Assembly: GCF_004786035.1 (NCBI RefSeq)
Contig: NZ_CP035088.1
Coordinates: forward strand, 1,586,001 to 1,650,000
Length of the DNA stretch: 64,000 nt
From: Pseudomonas viciae
Lineage (GTDB): Bacteria > Pseudomonadota > Gammaproteobacteria > Pseudomonadales > Pseudomonadaceae
Reading direction: 5' to 3'
Positions 8,487 to 17,970 of the stretch are shown piece by piece. Numbering within the stretch: the first letter of the stretch is position 1; each line of letters opens with the position of its first letter. Made by a program: the position numbers and the translations under genes. The notes beneath the pieces are model-generated. The model worked only from the letters and a program-made list of their open reading frames with translations. It had not been told where the DNA came from and ran no database searches.

Positions 8487-10121
8487 ATGCTGCGGTTCTT
8501 TGCCGATCTAGGCTTCCGCTGGAAAATCACCCTGCCAATTGCTTTCCTGGCGCTGTTGCTGGTGCTGATGGGTTGGTCGGGTATGCGTGGCATTGACCAG
8601 GTGACTGAGTCCAGCACGCAACTGACCAAGCGTTATTTGCCGGCCATCAGCCTGCTGCTCAATGCTGATCGCGATCTCTACCAGGCCTTTGTAGCCGAGC
8701 GAAGCCTGCTTGATGGTCATGCCGGCGAACATCTGAAAGCACTCAGCGCCAGTCATGGGGAGAATGCTAAGCAAGCTTATGACCGCGTGCAGAAATATGC
8801 TGCGATGCAGCCGGGTGCCGAAGCGCAGGCGTTGGTTGCTCAGTTCAATGACGCCTTTGCAAAGTGGACGCAGGTTTCGCGGCAGGTCCTGGAGCTGTCC
8901 GTGGGCAATCCAGAGGCAGCCAGTACGCTGAGTTTTGGTGACAGTGAGCGCCTGTTCGAGGCGATGCGCGATTCGATCGACAAGCTTGGCGAACTGGAAG
9001 ACCAGGCGTCGCATCGCGAAGGGGATGCGGCGATCGAAAATGGCGAGGAAGTGGGGATGCATCAGGGCGCAATTCTGCTGGTCGGGTTGCTCGGCTGTAT
9101 CCTGGTCGTTGTTGCCCTGCCGCTTGTCGTATTGAGCCCTATGCGTCGATTGCTTAGCCGCGTCGAACAAATTGCCGAAGGCGGTGGCGATTTGAAGGGG
9201 CGCCTCGAGGTGCGTTCGGCTGACGAATTGGGCCAGCTTGGCAGTGCCTTCAACCGCTTCCTCGACAAATTGCAGCCACTGATTGCCGAGGTGGGCCGGG
9301 TTACCGGGGAGGTCGATTCCGCAGCGCGCGCCATGGCCAGTATGGCCGCGACCAATGACAAACTGATCAGCAGCGAACATGCGGCTCTTGATCAAGTCAG
9401 CACCGCCGCGACCCAGATGAGTGCTGCCGTGCACGAGGTGGCGCATAACGCGCTAAGTGCTTCGGACGCCGCGCAGCAAGCTAGCAGTCAGTCCCGCGAT
9501 GGTGCCGAGGTTGTCAGCAGCACCATCGAATCGATCCGCCAATTGGCCCAAGAGGTGGAAAGCGCCTCGGGAACCATCGAAGCATTGGCCCAGGAGACCT
9601 CCAGCATTGGCGCGGTACTTGAGGTGATTCGCGGCATTGCCGAGCAAACCAACCTGCTCGCACTGAACGCTGCCATCGAGGCGGCGCGGGCTGGCGAGCA
9701 GGGTCGCGGTTTTGCTGTCGTGGCCGACGAAGTCAGGGCGCTCGCGGCGCGTACCCAGGATTCGACCAAGGACATCCAGGTGCGTATTGAGCGCCTGCAA
9801 TCCGGTGTCGCCAAGGCTGTACAAGCCATGCACGTTGGTAGCACCAAGGCCCGCGACAGCGTCGAGCGCGCCGCGAGTGTGGATCAGGTGCTCAGTGGCA
9901 CCGGCGGGTCGATACAACGGATTAACGATATGGCCGCACAGATCGCCAACGCATGCGAAGAGCAGAGTAGCGTCACCGAGGAGATAGCCCGCAACATCTC
10001 GGACATTCGCGACCTGTCCAACGAAGCGGCGGAGAACTCTGCCCAGAGCATGCATGCCAGCCAGCAGCTTTCCAATCTCTCGCAGAGCCTGGCAGAGCTG
10101 ACTGGCCGCTTCCGGGTCTGA
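8487..10121 (+). CDS. Methyl-accepting chemotaxis protein
   Basis: A 544-residue transducer. The first membrane helix is at about residues 12-32, followed by a roughly 160-residue helical periplasmic sensor (probable four-helix bundle). A second helix is at about 193-215. A HAMP domain follows ([20 protein letters not shown]), then a long cytoplasmic coiled coil with the invariant signalling hairpin [20 protein letters not shown] and [15 protein letters not shown]. It binds CheA/CheW and controls flagellar rotation. The ligand is not predictable. GGAG lies upstream of the ATG. It stands alone at the right border of the sulfotransferase islet. Confidence 0.95.
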   Translation: MLRFFADLGFRWKITLPIAFLALLLVLMGWSGMRGIDQVTESSTQLTKRYLPAISLLLNADRDLYQAFVAERSLLDGHAGEHLKALSASHGENAKQAYDRVQKYAAMQPGAEAQALVAQFNDAFAKWTQVSRQVLELSVGNPEAASTLSFGDSERLFEAMRDSIDKLGELEDQASHREGDAAIENGEEVGMHQGAILLVGLLGCILVVVALPLVVLSPMRRLLSRVEQIAEGGGDLKGRLEVRSADELGQLGSAFNRFLDKLQPLIAEVGRVTGEVDSAARAMASMAATNDKLISSEHAALDQVSTAATQMSAAVHEVAHNALSASDAAQQASSQSRDGAEVVSSTIESIRQLAQEVESASGTIEALAQETSSIGAVLEVIRGIAEQTNLLALNAAIEAARAGEQGRGFAVVADEVRALAARTQDSTKDIQVRIERLQSGVAKAVQAMHVGSTKARDSVERAASVDQVLSGTGGSIQRINDMAAQIANACEEQSSVTEEIARNISDIRDLSNEAAENSAQSMHASQQLSNLSQSLAELTGRFRV

Positions 10122-10217
10122 GCCAGCGGCTAGCGTGGTCACCATCGAGCCCGCGGCGGCGTTTATCAGCGACCGTCAGCGGGCCCTGACAGCGGGAAGC
10201 TCTGTCCTGCTGGCCTC

Positions 10218-10589
10218 TCAGATCCAGACATCATTGACCGCCGTTCGCTCATTGGTTTCATCTCCGGTGTTGATGACGCCACGTGGCTCGATCAACAGCA
10301 GCTTCACTTCTCGGGCGGCGCAGGGCTTGTGCTCGACGCCTTTCTTGACGACGTACATCTCGCCTGGGCCAATCATCACCGCGCCGTCGCGAAAGTCGAT
10401 CCGCAGCTCACCTTCGAGCACGATAAACGTTTCATCGGTGTCGGCATGGCTGTGCCAGACGAAATCGCCTTCGAGCCGGGCAATCTTGAATTGGTAGTCG
10501 TTCATTTCGGCCACGACTTTTGGCGTCCATTGTTCCTGGAACAGTGCGTACTTTTGAGCGAAGTTGATGGGCGAGTATTGAGTGGTCAT
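10218..10589 (-). CDS. Small cupin-domain protein
   Basis: A 123-residue single-domain cupin. Motif 1 is visible as HSHADTDETFIVLEGEL, with two His and a Glu as likely metal ligands. Motif 2 is the PGEMYVVKKGVEHKP segment with the fourth His. The family is functionally broad (dioxygenases, isomerases, sugar binding), so no reaction is assigned. It lies 97 bp downstream of an AraC-type regulator on the same strand. Confidence 0.8.
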   Translation of the reverse strand: MTTQYSPINFAQKYALFQEQWTPKVVAEMNDYQFKIARLEGDFVWHSHADTDETFIVLEGELRIDFRDGAVMIGPGEMYVVKKGVEHKPCAAREVKLLLIEPRGVINTGDETNERTAVNDVWI

Positions 10590-10686
10590 CGATGCATGCT
10601 CGTATCGTGAGGGGGGGAAGCGCCACCTTACTGTCCTGGTCGGAGGCGGTATTGCATGATCGTGCAGCTTTTGCCACGCTCAGTCT

Positions 10687-11493
10687 TCAACTGAGCATTT
10701 TCAGCCAGCGTGCCGGTGAGATGCCGAACGCCTGGGTATGCAACCGGGTCATGTGGCTCTGATCGAAAAAGCCACTGGCCAGGGCGGCATCGCTCAACGG
10801 CATGCCGTGTAATACCAAGCGACGGACTTCATTCAATCGACGTTGGATGATATAGCGATAGGGGCTGGTGCCGTATAACGCACGAAAGTCCCTGGACAGG
10901 CTCCATCGGTCCCGACCGCTTGCCTGGACCAAATCATCCAGGGTAATGCTCTGGCCAAGGGCATCATGGATGTACAGTCGTGCACGTTCCGCCGCCGGAT
11001 AGTCAAGCAGTCGCCGCCCGCGCCGGTTACCCGCCGCGCTGTCCAGTGCCTGAGCCACGTCGTAGATGGCGTCCTCTTCCTCCAGGGGATCGAGCTGATG
11101 ATCCATGCTGTTCAATAACCTGCGGGTAGCGATATTGAGGCGAGGATCGCTCGATAACCCTCCTTCGATAAAGGGCAATGGTCTGCCGCCCAGCACTTGC
11201 TGGATGATTGATGGTTCGATGTAGAACATCCGGTAACGAAAGCCATCACTCGTCCCCGCCTCACCATCGTGAACTTCATCCGGGTGCAGGACGATGGTTC
11301 CACCGGGTTGGCTATGGCGCTTGGTGTGTCGGTAATTGAAGCTCTGGACACCGGCAAGCGTGATCCCGATGGCGTAGGTGTCATGCCTGTGGGTGGTGTA
11401 GCCATGCCCCCTGAAATAGGCTTCGATGCGTTCCAGTTTTCTCGATTCAGGCGCCCGCACCAGCCAGTCGCGGTTGTGAGTGGATTGAATCAT
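10687..11493 (-). CDS. AraC-family transcriptional regulator
   Basis: A 268-residue regulator with an N-terminal cupin-like effector domain (HDTYAIGITLAGVQ, HPDEVHDGE) and a C-terminal double helix-turn-helix (about residues 170-265: ITLDDLVQASGRDRWSLSRDF and LSDAALASGFFDQSHMTRL). The ATG at 11493 follows GAGAGG and is preferred over an upstream in-frame start. The effector is unknown. The downstream cupin gene is a plausible partner in one transcription unit. Confidence 0.9.
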   Translation of the reverse strand: MIQSTHNRDWLVRAPESRKLERIEAYFRGHGYTTHRHDTYAIGITLAGVQSFNYRHTKRHSQPGGTIVLHPDEVHDGEAGTSDGFRYRMFYIEPSIIQQVLGGRPLPFIEGGLSSDPRLNIATRRLLNSMDHQLDPLEEEDAIYDVAQALDSAAGNRRGRRLLDYPAAERARLYIHDALGQSITLDDLVQASGRDRWSLSRDFRALYGTSPYRYIIQRRLNEVRRLVLHGMPLSDAALASGFFDQSHMTRLHTQAFGISPARWLKMLS

Positions 11494-11606
11494 TGACCGG
11501 CCTCTCGTTTTTTGTCTGCATGATATCCGTCTGGTGGGCTCAGGTTGAGGCCGCAGAAAGCTGCCCACCCCGGAGCAGCTCGCGGGTCGACGCAGCGGGA
11601 CGCCGT

Positions 11607-11798
11607 CTAGATTTCCTTCACCAGCGTCTCGCCCTGAACACTTTTGATCAGCCCGATGACGTGAAGGCAGTCAGCCTTGTTCACATAGGATTCGCCGCTG
11701 GCGATCGTTTCGTGGTTGCCGGCTCTCAAGCGCCAACGCCATTGGCCTTTTCCGGTGCTTTGGGTGCCTCGGGTCTGCCTGTATATTTCAAAATACAT
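11607..11798 (-). CDS. DUF1508 (YegP-like) small protein
   Basis: A 63-residue protein with the DUF1508 signature: MYFEIYR at the start, WRWRLRAGNHETIASGESY in the middle and NKADCLHVIGLIKS near the end. E. coli YegP has two such repeats and this protein has one. The ATG at 11798 was chosen because it begins the family motif; a further 10 codons upstream are open. The function of the family is not established. Confidence 0.8.
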   Translation of the reverse strand: MYFEIYRQTRGTQSTGKGQWRWRLRAGNHETIASGESYVNKADCLHVIGLIKSVQGETLVKEI

Positions 11799-12120
11799 CG
11801 GTTCGCTCCATGCGATTGAGTCATTCAAGACATGTAGTGCACATGTCGCTTCAAAGCCTAGCCAAGCTGATTTTTTTCGCTATCGCAAATACGTTTCCAA
11901 TGGTTATGAGTTATTGCCAATAATTGCAGCGCTTCGTTCAAACGACCTCTTGCCATGGCCTGACACTAAGGTTTGCTCGCAGTGACGTTGAACCGTGCGC
12001 ACACCAAGGCAAGCTGCCCAAGGCTTGAAGCGCGAAACAAAACTGCCTGAAAGCAGCCAGTCGAGGTATGGTTGCGACGGCTGAACCATCTAGTCATATT
12101 TTCGAATTGGAGTCGAACAC

Positions 12121-12486
12121 ATGCCTCACCTGCACATGGAGTACACCGCCAACCTGCCTGACCTGAACGCCGAGGTAGCCCTGCTGCGCCTGAACAATGC
12201 GCTAGTGGCTTCCGGTCAATTCGCCGCCGAATTGGATATCAAAAGCCGGGCCGTGAAGCATGAGACTTTCCGGGTGGGTACGAGTCTGGTCGAGCGGGGT
12301 TTCGTACACGTGAAGCTGGCCTTACTGAGCGGCCGTTCGCCGGAAATCAAGAAACAACTGTCCGCTAGTCTGCTGGCGGTGATCCAGGAGTTGGGGCCAT
12401 GGCCGACTGAGGTCAGCGTGCAACTGTGCGTGGAGATCCTCGACATCGACCGAGAGTCGTATGCCAAGGCTTTGATCGGTCAATGA
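12121..12486 (+). CDS. 5-carboxymethyl-2-hydroxymuconate Delta-isomerase
   Basis: A 121-residue member of the CHMI family, tautomerase-fold enzymes whose N-terminal proline (Pro2 of the ORF, after Met removal) is the catalytic base. MPHLHMEYTANL is the typical opening. The classical role is in homoprotocatechuate (4-hydroxyphenylacetate) breakdown, but no other hpa gene is present here, so its substrate in this context is uncertain. GGAG lies 8 bases upstream of the ATG. It is convergent with a LysR gene, with only 3 bp between the stops. Confidence 0.85.
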   Translation: MPHLHMEYTANLPDLNAEVALLRLNNALVASGQFAAELDIKSRAVKHETFRVGTSLVERGFVHVKLALLSGRSPEIKKQLSASLLAVIQELGPWPTEVSVQLCVEILDIDRESYAKALIGQ

Positions 12487-12489
12487 CGA

Positions 12490-13422
12490 TCAGGCTTCAC
12501 GTGTGGCGCAAGCCTTGATGATCTGTTCGCGCAGCCAGGTATTGGCGCTGTCCTGATCAGCAGCCATGCTCCAGCACATGTCCAGGGTAAACCCCGGCAG
12601 CCCCTTGGGCACTTCGTGGTGATTGAAGATCGCCTCGTTGGCCAGCAACTTCTGGATACGGCGGGGCAGGGTCAGGATGAAGTCGGTGCCGGTGATCATC
12701 TTCAGTGCCGCGCTGTAGCTGTTGGCGCGAGCGGCAAGCTGGCGTTGATGGGCCTGCTGTGACAGCCAAGCATCCACCCTGTTGGTGGGCGAGTTCCAGG
12801 GTGTCGGGAAAACGTGCCGGCGCCCCAGGAAAGCCTGAAGGCTCAGTTGCGCGTCCAGCGGCGTCGCCCGTTTGTCCACGACACAAACCAGGTCCTCCTC
12901 CAGCAACTGCCGGGATTTGAAACTGGCATGGGGGCTGTGCACGCTCGGCCCGAAGCCAATCACCAGGTCCAGGCTGCCGTCGCGCAGTTCTTCGCCAGGT
13001 ATGTCAGCCTCAAGCCTGTGCACGTTCACCGTCACGGGCAGGTCGGCGTGGTCGAAGCGCTGCAGCAGCTGCGGGAGGATCAGGTGTTCGAAGTATTCCG
13101 GAGCGCAAATGTTGAAGGTGACGGCTTGGCGGGACGGATCGAACGTCGGCGCGCCGGCATGACACCGGTTGATGCTTTGCAAAATGGCGCGCACATGATC
13201 GTACATGCCCTCGGCTTTATAGGTAGGGCGCATGCCCGTACGAGTGTTGATAAACAGCTCGTCCTCGAAACAGCTCCGCAGTTTCTTGAGGCAGTAACTG
13301 ACCGTCGACTGGCTGACACACAATGCCTCGGAGACATCGGTGACACTGCTTTGCTCGTACACGGCGCTAAACACCATGAGGTCTTGCATATCGAGTTTTC
13401 TGAGGGCGTTACTGTTCAGCAT
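12490..13422 (-). CDS. LysR-family transcriptional regulator
   Basis: A 310-residue regulator. The winged helix-turn-helix occupies about residues 12-70 (MVFSAVYEQSSVTDVSEAL, SQSTVSYCLKKLR), and a periplasmic-binding-protein-like effector domain follows (about 95-305). The ATG at 13422 gives the standard LysR N-terminus; an upstream in-frame ATG at 13590 would add 56 residues of non-LysR sequence. It is divergent from the glutamine-synthetase-like gene across a 518-bp gap and could control it, but this is inference from position. Confidence 0.88.
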   Translation of the reverse strand: MLNSNALRKLDMQDLMVFSAVYEQSSVTDVSEALCVSQSTVSYCLKKLRSCFEDELFINTRTGMRPTYKAEGMYDHVRAILQSINRCHAGAPTFDPSRQAVTFNICAPEYFEHLILPQLLQRFDHADLPVTVNVHRLEADIPGEELRDGSLDLVIGFGPSVHSPHASFKSRQLLEEDLVCVVDKRATPLDAQLSLQAFLGRRHVFPTPWNSPTNRVDAWLSQQAHQRQLAARANSYSAALKMITGTDFILTLPRRIQKLLANEAIFNHHEVPKGLPGFTLDMCWSMAADQDSANTWLREQIIKACATREA

Positions 13423-13940
13423 CCGTTCTGTCTCGCTGTGCTCCTTGCGCGGATCTTGCGCAATCAGACTGATGATCCTAGCGGAACGATCGTCCCAAGA
13501 GAATGCCGTTGAGGCTGTTTCACGGTCGGGAGTGGGACAGATAATGTTGTGAACACGACGGAGCCGACTAACGCTTGACTTGTCGGGCATTGTTTAGCCT
13601 GGCTTGATCCAAGCTCCATCAAATCAGTGTTTAACGACCCATGGTGCCGTGGGACGCTTTCAGGATGTATTTCCTGTGATGCGTTTATGGACGATTGGCC
13701 TGCGGCATTCCAATACTCGTCATCCGCCGTGCCCGGCCCGGTCGGCCGATCCACGCCTGCCGTTGCCTCCTCGCTGTGTGCGCTGCCCTCTGAACTGGCT
13801 TTTTGGGCGCTCTGGCATTGTCGCCATGCGCGTCCTCCGGATGCTCGTATCTGCTGTTGATCATCAACAGTGTTCGCTGATGGCGAACACGGACTGACGG
13901 CGCCTCATCGCCCGTCCGACACGTCAATACGAGCCTTCCC
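13423..13940. other. Long intergenic region between LysR and glutamine synthetase-like genes
   Basis: About 518 bp. I see no supportable gene. It carries two adjacent inverted repeats near its right end (13854-13890), which are annotated separately. The middle part (13600-13850) has no features that I recognise. Confidence 0.5.
13854..13890. promoter_or_regulatory. Two adjacent inverted repeats, candidate operators
   Basis: CTGTTGAT-C-ATCAACAG (13854-13870) has perfect 8-bp arms around one base. It is followed immediately by GTGTTCGC-TGATG-GCGAACAC (13870-13890), with perfect 8-bp arms around five bases. They lie 50-87 bp upstream of the glutamine-synthetase-like start, a usual place for an operator pair. 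The binding protein is unknown. Confidence 0.6.
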
Positions 13941-15323
13941 ATGAGTCTTTCCAATCTTTCTTTCGCCCCCGTGCAACAAGCCCTGGCGTTCCTGGCGCAA
14001 CACCCGGATATCGAGCTGTTCGAACTGTTTATTCTCGACAACAACGGCGTGCCCCGGGGCAAGTTGTTGCACCGGGATGAGTTGCTGGCGGTGTTCGAAA
14101 GCGGTCGACCATTGCCCAGTACGATTCTGGGGCTGACCCTCAATGGCGATGATGTGGAAAACTCCGGATTGGTCTGGGAGGTCGGTGACATCGATTGCCG
14201 GGCTTATCCCATCAGTGGCAGTTTGCAGCGCATGCCGTGGCGGCTGATTCCCACAGCTGCGGTACAGGTCAGCATGCACCCTCAAGAGGGCATGCCGGCG
14301 ACCATCGCCGATCCGCGGTATGTGCTTAGCCGGGTGATTGAAGCCTTGCAGGCGGACGGCTATTACCCGGTGATGGCGGCGGAGCTGGAGTTTTATCTGT
14401 TGGATGCACAACGCGACAGCCAGGGCCGGCCGCAACCGGCGCGGGATGCAGATGGTGGCCGGCCACGCGCCACCCAGGTCTACGGTTTGCGCGAACTGGA
14501 GCAGATCGAGCCCTTCCTGGCGGACCTTTATGCTGCGTGCAAGTTGCAGGGTATTCCGGCCCGGACAGCGATTTCCGAATACGCACCGGGGCAGGTGGAG
14601 ATCACCCTTGAACACCGTACCGATGCCCTGCAGGCCATGGATGAAGCGGTGCGCTACAAGCGGCTGGTCAAGGGCGTCGCGCATAAGCACGGCATGCTTG
14701 CGTGCTTCATGGCCAAGCCGTTCGATGATCTGGCGGGCTCCGGCATGCACATGCACGTCAGCCTGGCGGATCGCGATGGCCACAATCTGTTTGCCAGCGA
14801 TGCGGCTGACGGTACGCCGTTGCTGCGCCACGCGGTGGGTGGGATGCTCGACACTTTGCTCGATTCGCTGTTGATGTTCTGTCCCAACGCCAATTCCTAC
14901 CGCCGCTTCCAAAGCAACAGCTACGCGCCGCTGGCAGCGACCTGGGGGGTGGACAACCGCACCGTGAGCCTGAGAGTTCCGGGTGGCCCGGCCTTCTCGC
15001 GCCACATCGAGCACCGCATTTGCGGTGCTGATGCCAACCCGTACCTGGCCGCCGCTGCGATACTGGCTGGCATCCATCATGGCATCCGGGAACAGTGCGA
15101 CCCCGGAGCGCCGGTCGAAGGTAACGGCTACGCCCAGGCTACGGAGCTGTTGCCCACCGATTGGCTCACCACCTTGCGCGCCCTTGAAGCCTCGACCTGG
15201 GCGCGGCAAACCTTGGGTGACGAGTTCCTTGGCGTTTACCTGGCAGTCAAGCGTGCCGAATACCGTCAGTTCATGGGCGAGGTAGGTGAGCAGGACTGGC
15301 GTTGGTATTTGCATCAGGCCTGA
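13941..15323 (+). CDS. Glutamine synthetase family ligase (PuuA/GlnA3-like)
   Basis: A 460-residue glutamine-synthetase-fold enzyme. The N-terminal beta-grasp domain spans about residues 15-110. The catalytic domain shows MAAELEFYLLD, SGMHMHVSL (active-site HxHxS), NSYRRFQSNSYAP and RIEHR-like FSRHIEHRICGADANPYLA. In Pseudomonas this subfamily usually glutamylates amines such as putrescine rather than making glutamine. No other puu gene is adjacent, so the amine is not assigned. Two inverted repeats upstream suggest a dedicated regulator. Confidence 0.88.
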   Translation: MSLSNLSFAPVQQALAFLAQHPDIELFELFILDNNGVPRGKLLHRDELLAVFESGRPLPSTILGLTLNGDDVENSGLVWEVGDIDCRAYPISGSLQRMPWRLIPTAAVQVSMHPQEGMPATIADPRYVLSRVIEALQADGYYPVMAAELEFYLLDAQRDSQGRPQPARDADGGRPRATQVYGLRELEQIEPFLADLYAACKLQGIPARTAISEYAPGQVEITLEHRTDALQAMDEAVRYKRLVKGVAHKHGMLACFMAKPFDDLAGSGMHMHVSLADRDGHNLFASDAADGTPLLRHAVGGMLDTLLDSLLMFCPNANSYRRFQSNSYAPLAATWGVDNRTVSLRVPGGPAFSRHIEHRICGADANPYLAAAAILAGIHHGIREQCDPGAPVEGNGYAQATELLPTDWLTTLRALEASTWARQTLGDEFLGVYLAVKRAEYRQFMGEVGEQDWRWYLHQA

Positions 15324-15487
15324 CGATCGCTTAAATCCGGAACTTAAAAAATTATTTAGTAGCAACTTTTTCACGAAAAATTGATGGTGGGCTGCCTAAA
15401 GTTTGTGTTGCCGTAGGAAACGAATTGTTCACGTTTTCTTCGGCACTTCTTTTTCAAAGAGCAACTTTCAGGAAGCCGCCAACCATC

Positions 15488-17137
15488 ATGCTGACTATTA
15501 AAGCCGTGCGCCCGGAGTGGGTGACGCTGGTCGCCAGTGCTTTTTTATTAGTGGGTTTCAACGTCATTCTCTGGCAACACCTGCTGACGATCACGGCGGC
15601 TGGCGGTCGGGGCATGCTGTTGTGCGTGGCGTTTGGTGTGATGATTTTCGCTGCGTTCAACCTGGTGCTGACGCTGCTGGCGTTCCGTGCGGTGCTCAAG
15701 CCCTTGTTGGTGCTGCTGTTTTTGATCAGCGCCGGGGTGGCGTATTTCATGGCCCAATATGGCGTGCTGGTCGACGCCGGCATGTTGCGCAACTTCGCTG
15801 AAACCAATGCCACGGAAGTCCGTGATCTATTGTCGCTGAAGTTATTTGCCTACCTCGGGCTATTAGGAGTATTGCCGTCCTGGTTATTGTTAAAGACCCC
15901 GATCAACTATCGCCGTTGGCCCAGAGAGTTGTTGAGTAAGTTCATTGTCGGCGTGGTCTCGGCTGCGGTAATTGGCGTGGTTGCCCTGGCCAATTACCAG
16001 GGGCTGTCTTCGTTGTTTCGCAACCACCACGAACTGCACTTGATGGTCGTACCGAGTAACTACATCGGTGCTTCGATCGGGTACTTGCGCGAGCAGGTCG
16101 CGTCCGCCAAGCAGCCGTTCATCCCGTTGGGCGAGGATGCGATTCGCAACCCCGCCTGGCAAACCCATGCCCGCAAATCCTTGACCGTACTGGTGGTAGG
16201 GGAGAGCGCTCGTGCCGAGAACTTTGGCATCCTCGGTTATAACCGCGATACCACGCCGGCCCTGGACAAAGAGGCCGGCCTGATCGCCTTTACCGATGTG
16301 TATTCCTGCGGCACCGAAACCGCCGTGTCGGTGCCGTGCATGTTTTCCAACATGGGGCGCAAGAATTACGACGCCAGCAAGGCCAAGAATGAAGAAGGCC
16401 TGCTCGATGTGCTCAAGCGCGCTGGGCTGGAGGTGATCTGGCGTGACAACCAGTCTGGCTGCAAAGGCACCTGCGACCGCGTCACTCTGCAGGATGTCAG
16501 CAATCTCAAGGATCCGACCCTGTGCGCCAACAGTGAGTGCCGCGACGAGATCCTGCTCCAGGGGCTGCAGCATTTCATCGACACGCTCGACAAAGACACA
16601 GTGCTGGTGCTGCATCAGATGGGCAGCCACGGGCCGGAATATTTCAAGCGCTATCCCAAGGAGTACGAGCATTTCACCCCGGTGTGCGAAAGCAACGCGC
16701 TGAACAATTGCAGCCGCGAGAGCATCGTCAATGGCTACGACAACACGCTGGTGTATACCGATCATGTGTTGTCGACCTTGATCGACTTACTGCGGGCCAA
16801 TCAGGACAAAGTCGACACGGCCATGTTGTACCTGTCGGACCACGGCGAATCCTTGGGCGAATACAACCTGTTCCTCCATGGCACGCCCTACATGCTTGCC
16901 CCGGAGCAACAGAAACACGTGGCGATGCTGGCCTGGTTTTCCGACAGCTATCAGAAGTCTTTCTCGGTCGATACCCATTGCCTGCAGATGAGTCGAGACA
17001 AACCCCTGAGCCAGGACAATCTGTTTCATTCGATGCTTGGGTTGCTGGAAGTCAACAGCAAGGTCTACAACCAGGACCTGGACCTGTTCGCCAGTTGTCG
17101 CAGTGCGGTAATCGACGGTGTGTTGGCCCGGGAATGA
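15488..17137 (+). CDS. eptA: Lipid A phosphoethanolamine transferase EptA-like
   Basis: A 549-residue inner-membrane enzyme that transfers phosphoethanolamine to lipid A phosphates, lowering surface charge and cationic-peptide binding. Five N-terminal membrane helices (about residues 10-180) precede a periplasmic alkaline-phosphatase-fold domain. Visible catalytic elements are VVGESARAENFGILGYNRDT, the Thr nucleophile in GTETAVSVPCM, and the zinc motif LSDHGESLGEYNLFLHG; paired cysteines form likely disulfides. The ATG at 15488 opens the membrane region, and an upstream in-frame start at 15425 is less likely. No sensor-kinase operon is adjacent. Confidence 0.92.
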   Translation: MLTIKAVRPEWVTLVASAFLLVGFNVILWQHLLTITAAGGRGMLLCVAFGVMIFAAFNLVLTLLAFRAVLKPLLVLLFLISAGVAYFMAQYGVLVDAGMLRNFAETNATEVRDLLSLKLFAYLGLLGVLPSWLLLKTPINYRRWPRELLSKFIVGVVSAAVIGVVALANYQGLSSLFRNHHELHLMVVPSNYIGASIGYLREQVASAKQPFIPLGEDAIRNPAWQTHARKSLTVLVVGESARAENFGILGYNRDTTPALDKEAGLIAFTDVYSCGTETAVSVPCMFSNMGRKNYDASKAKNEEGLLDVLKRAGLEVIWRDNQSGCKGTCDRVTLQDVSNLKDPTLCANSECRDEILLQGLQHFIDTLDKDTVLVLHQMGSHGPEYFKRYPKEYEHFTPVCESNALNNCSRESIVNGYDNTLVYTDHVLSTLIDLLRANQDKVDTAMLYLSDHGESLGEYNLFLHGTPYMLAPEQQKHVAMLAWFSDSYQKSFSVDTHCLQMSRDKPLSQDNLFHSMLGLLEVNSKVYNQDLDLFASCRSAVIDGVLARE

Positions 17138-17207
17138 TCACCTACACCTTTTTTTCACGCAGGGTTGTTTAACCTGCCAGCCAACCATTCTTTCAAGAGC
17201 TGTTCGA

Positions 17208-17849
17208 ATGTCCGGGCCACCCCCATCCAAAGTCGAACTTGAGTTCGCCAGGCATCACGATCAGGAGCATGCGCAGGTCTGCCGCCAGCCGGCGCCCAGA
17301 CGGCTGCGTCTCTCGTTCTGGCGTGACGAACAAATGGTGCGCAACGCCCTGAAAGTGGCCGGCGAGCCTGGGCTGGTGCTGGATGTGGCATGTGGCGCAG
17401 GGCGATTCTGGCCGGTGCTGGCCGAGCATGCCAACCGGGTAATCCTGGCGGCGGACCCATCGCCGGATATGCTTGAGCATGCACTCACCCACCATGGCGG
17501 TGCGTTGCTCAAGCGGGTCAAGACCTTTCCGAGTTCGGCGTTCACCATCGGGCTCTCGGCCAACGCGGTGGATTGTATTTTTTGTCTGCAACTGTTTCGG
17601 CACATCTGCGCCAGCGAGCATCGGTTGGCGCTGCTGCGCGAATTTCACCGGGTCAGTCGCGATACGGTGATCGTCTCGGTCCAGATCGAAGGGCGCTTTA
17701 AAATCGGCCATTCGTCACAACACAGCCTGGCCGGCAAGGCTGATGTTGAAGCCGAGTTCCGTCAGACCGGTTTTGCGGTGCTGTGGTATCAGGATTTCGT
17801 GCCCGGTTTTGCGCTGACGCGGGTTTACGTACTGCGTAAGACCGGTTAA
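17208..17849 (+). CDS. Class I SAM-dependent methyltransferase
   Basis: A 213-residue methyltransferase. Motif I appears as VLDVACGAGRFWP and motif II as VILAADPSPDML, with DCIFCLQLFRHI as the post-II strand. The substrate cannot be predicted. The ATG at 17208 was chosen because upstream in-frame codons overlap the eptA end and lack family similarity. It follows eptA by 70 bp on the same strand and may be cotranscribed with it. Confidence 0.75.
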   Translation: MSGPPPSKVELEFARHHDQEHAQVCRQPAPRRLRLSFWRDEQMVRNALKVAGEPGLVLDVACGAGRFWPVLAEHANRVILAADPSPDMLEHALTHHGGALLKRVKTFPSSAFTIGLSANAVDCIFCLQLFRHICASEHRLALLREFHRVSRDTVIVSVQIEGRFKIGHSSQHSLAGKADVEAEFRQTGFAVLWYQDFVPGFALTRVYVLRKTG

Positions 17850-17970
17850 GTCCTGATGTAGGACTATTCTTGCGTTTTCGCAGGCGATTTCTCTCAGGCT
17901 CCCGCTCTATGGATGCTCGCAATGGCCGGCGGCGATATATACTGCGCGCCATTCTTCAAGGGAGAGCCGT

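Noticed and set aside
13604..13897. Small gene between LysR and the glutamine-synthetase-like gene
   Set aside because: Overlapping short frames exist in several phases with no motif and no good ribosome site.
13905..15374. 489-codon minus-strand frame across the glutamine-synthetase-like gene
   Set aside because: Shadow of a gene with full catalytic motifs on the plus strand.
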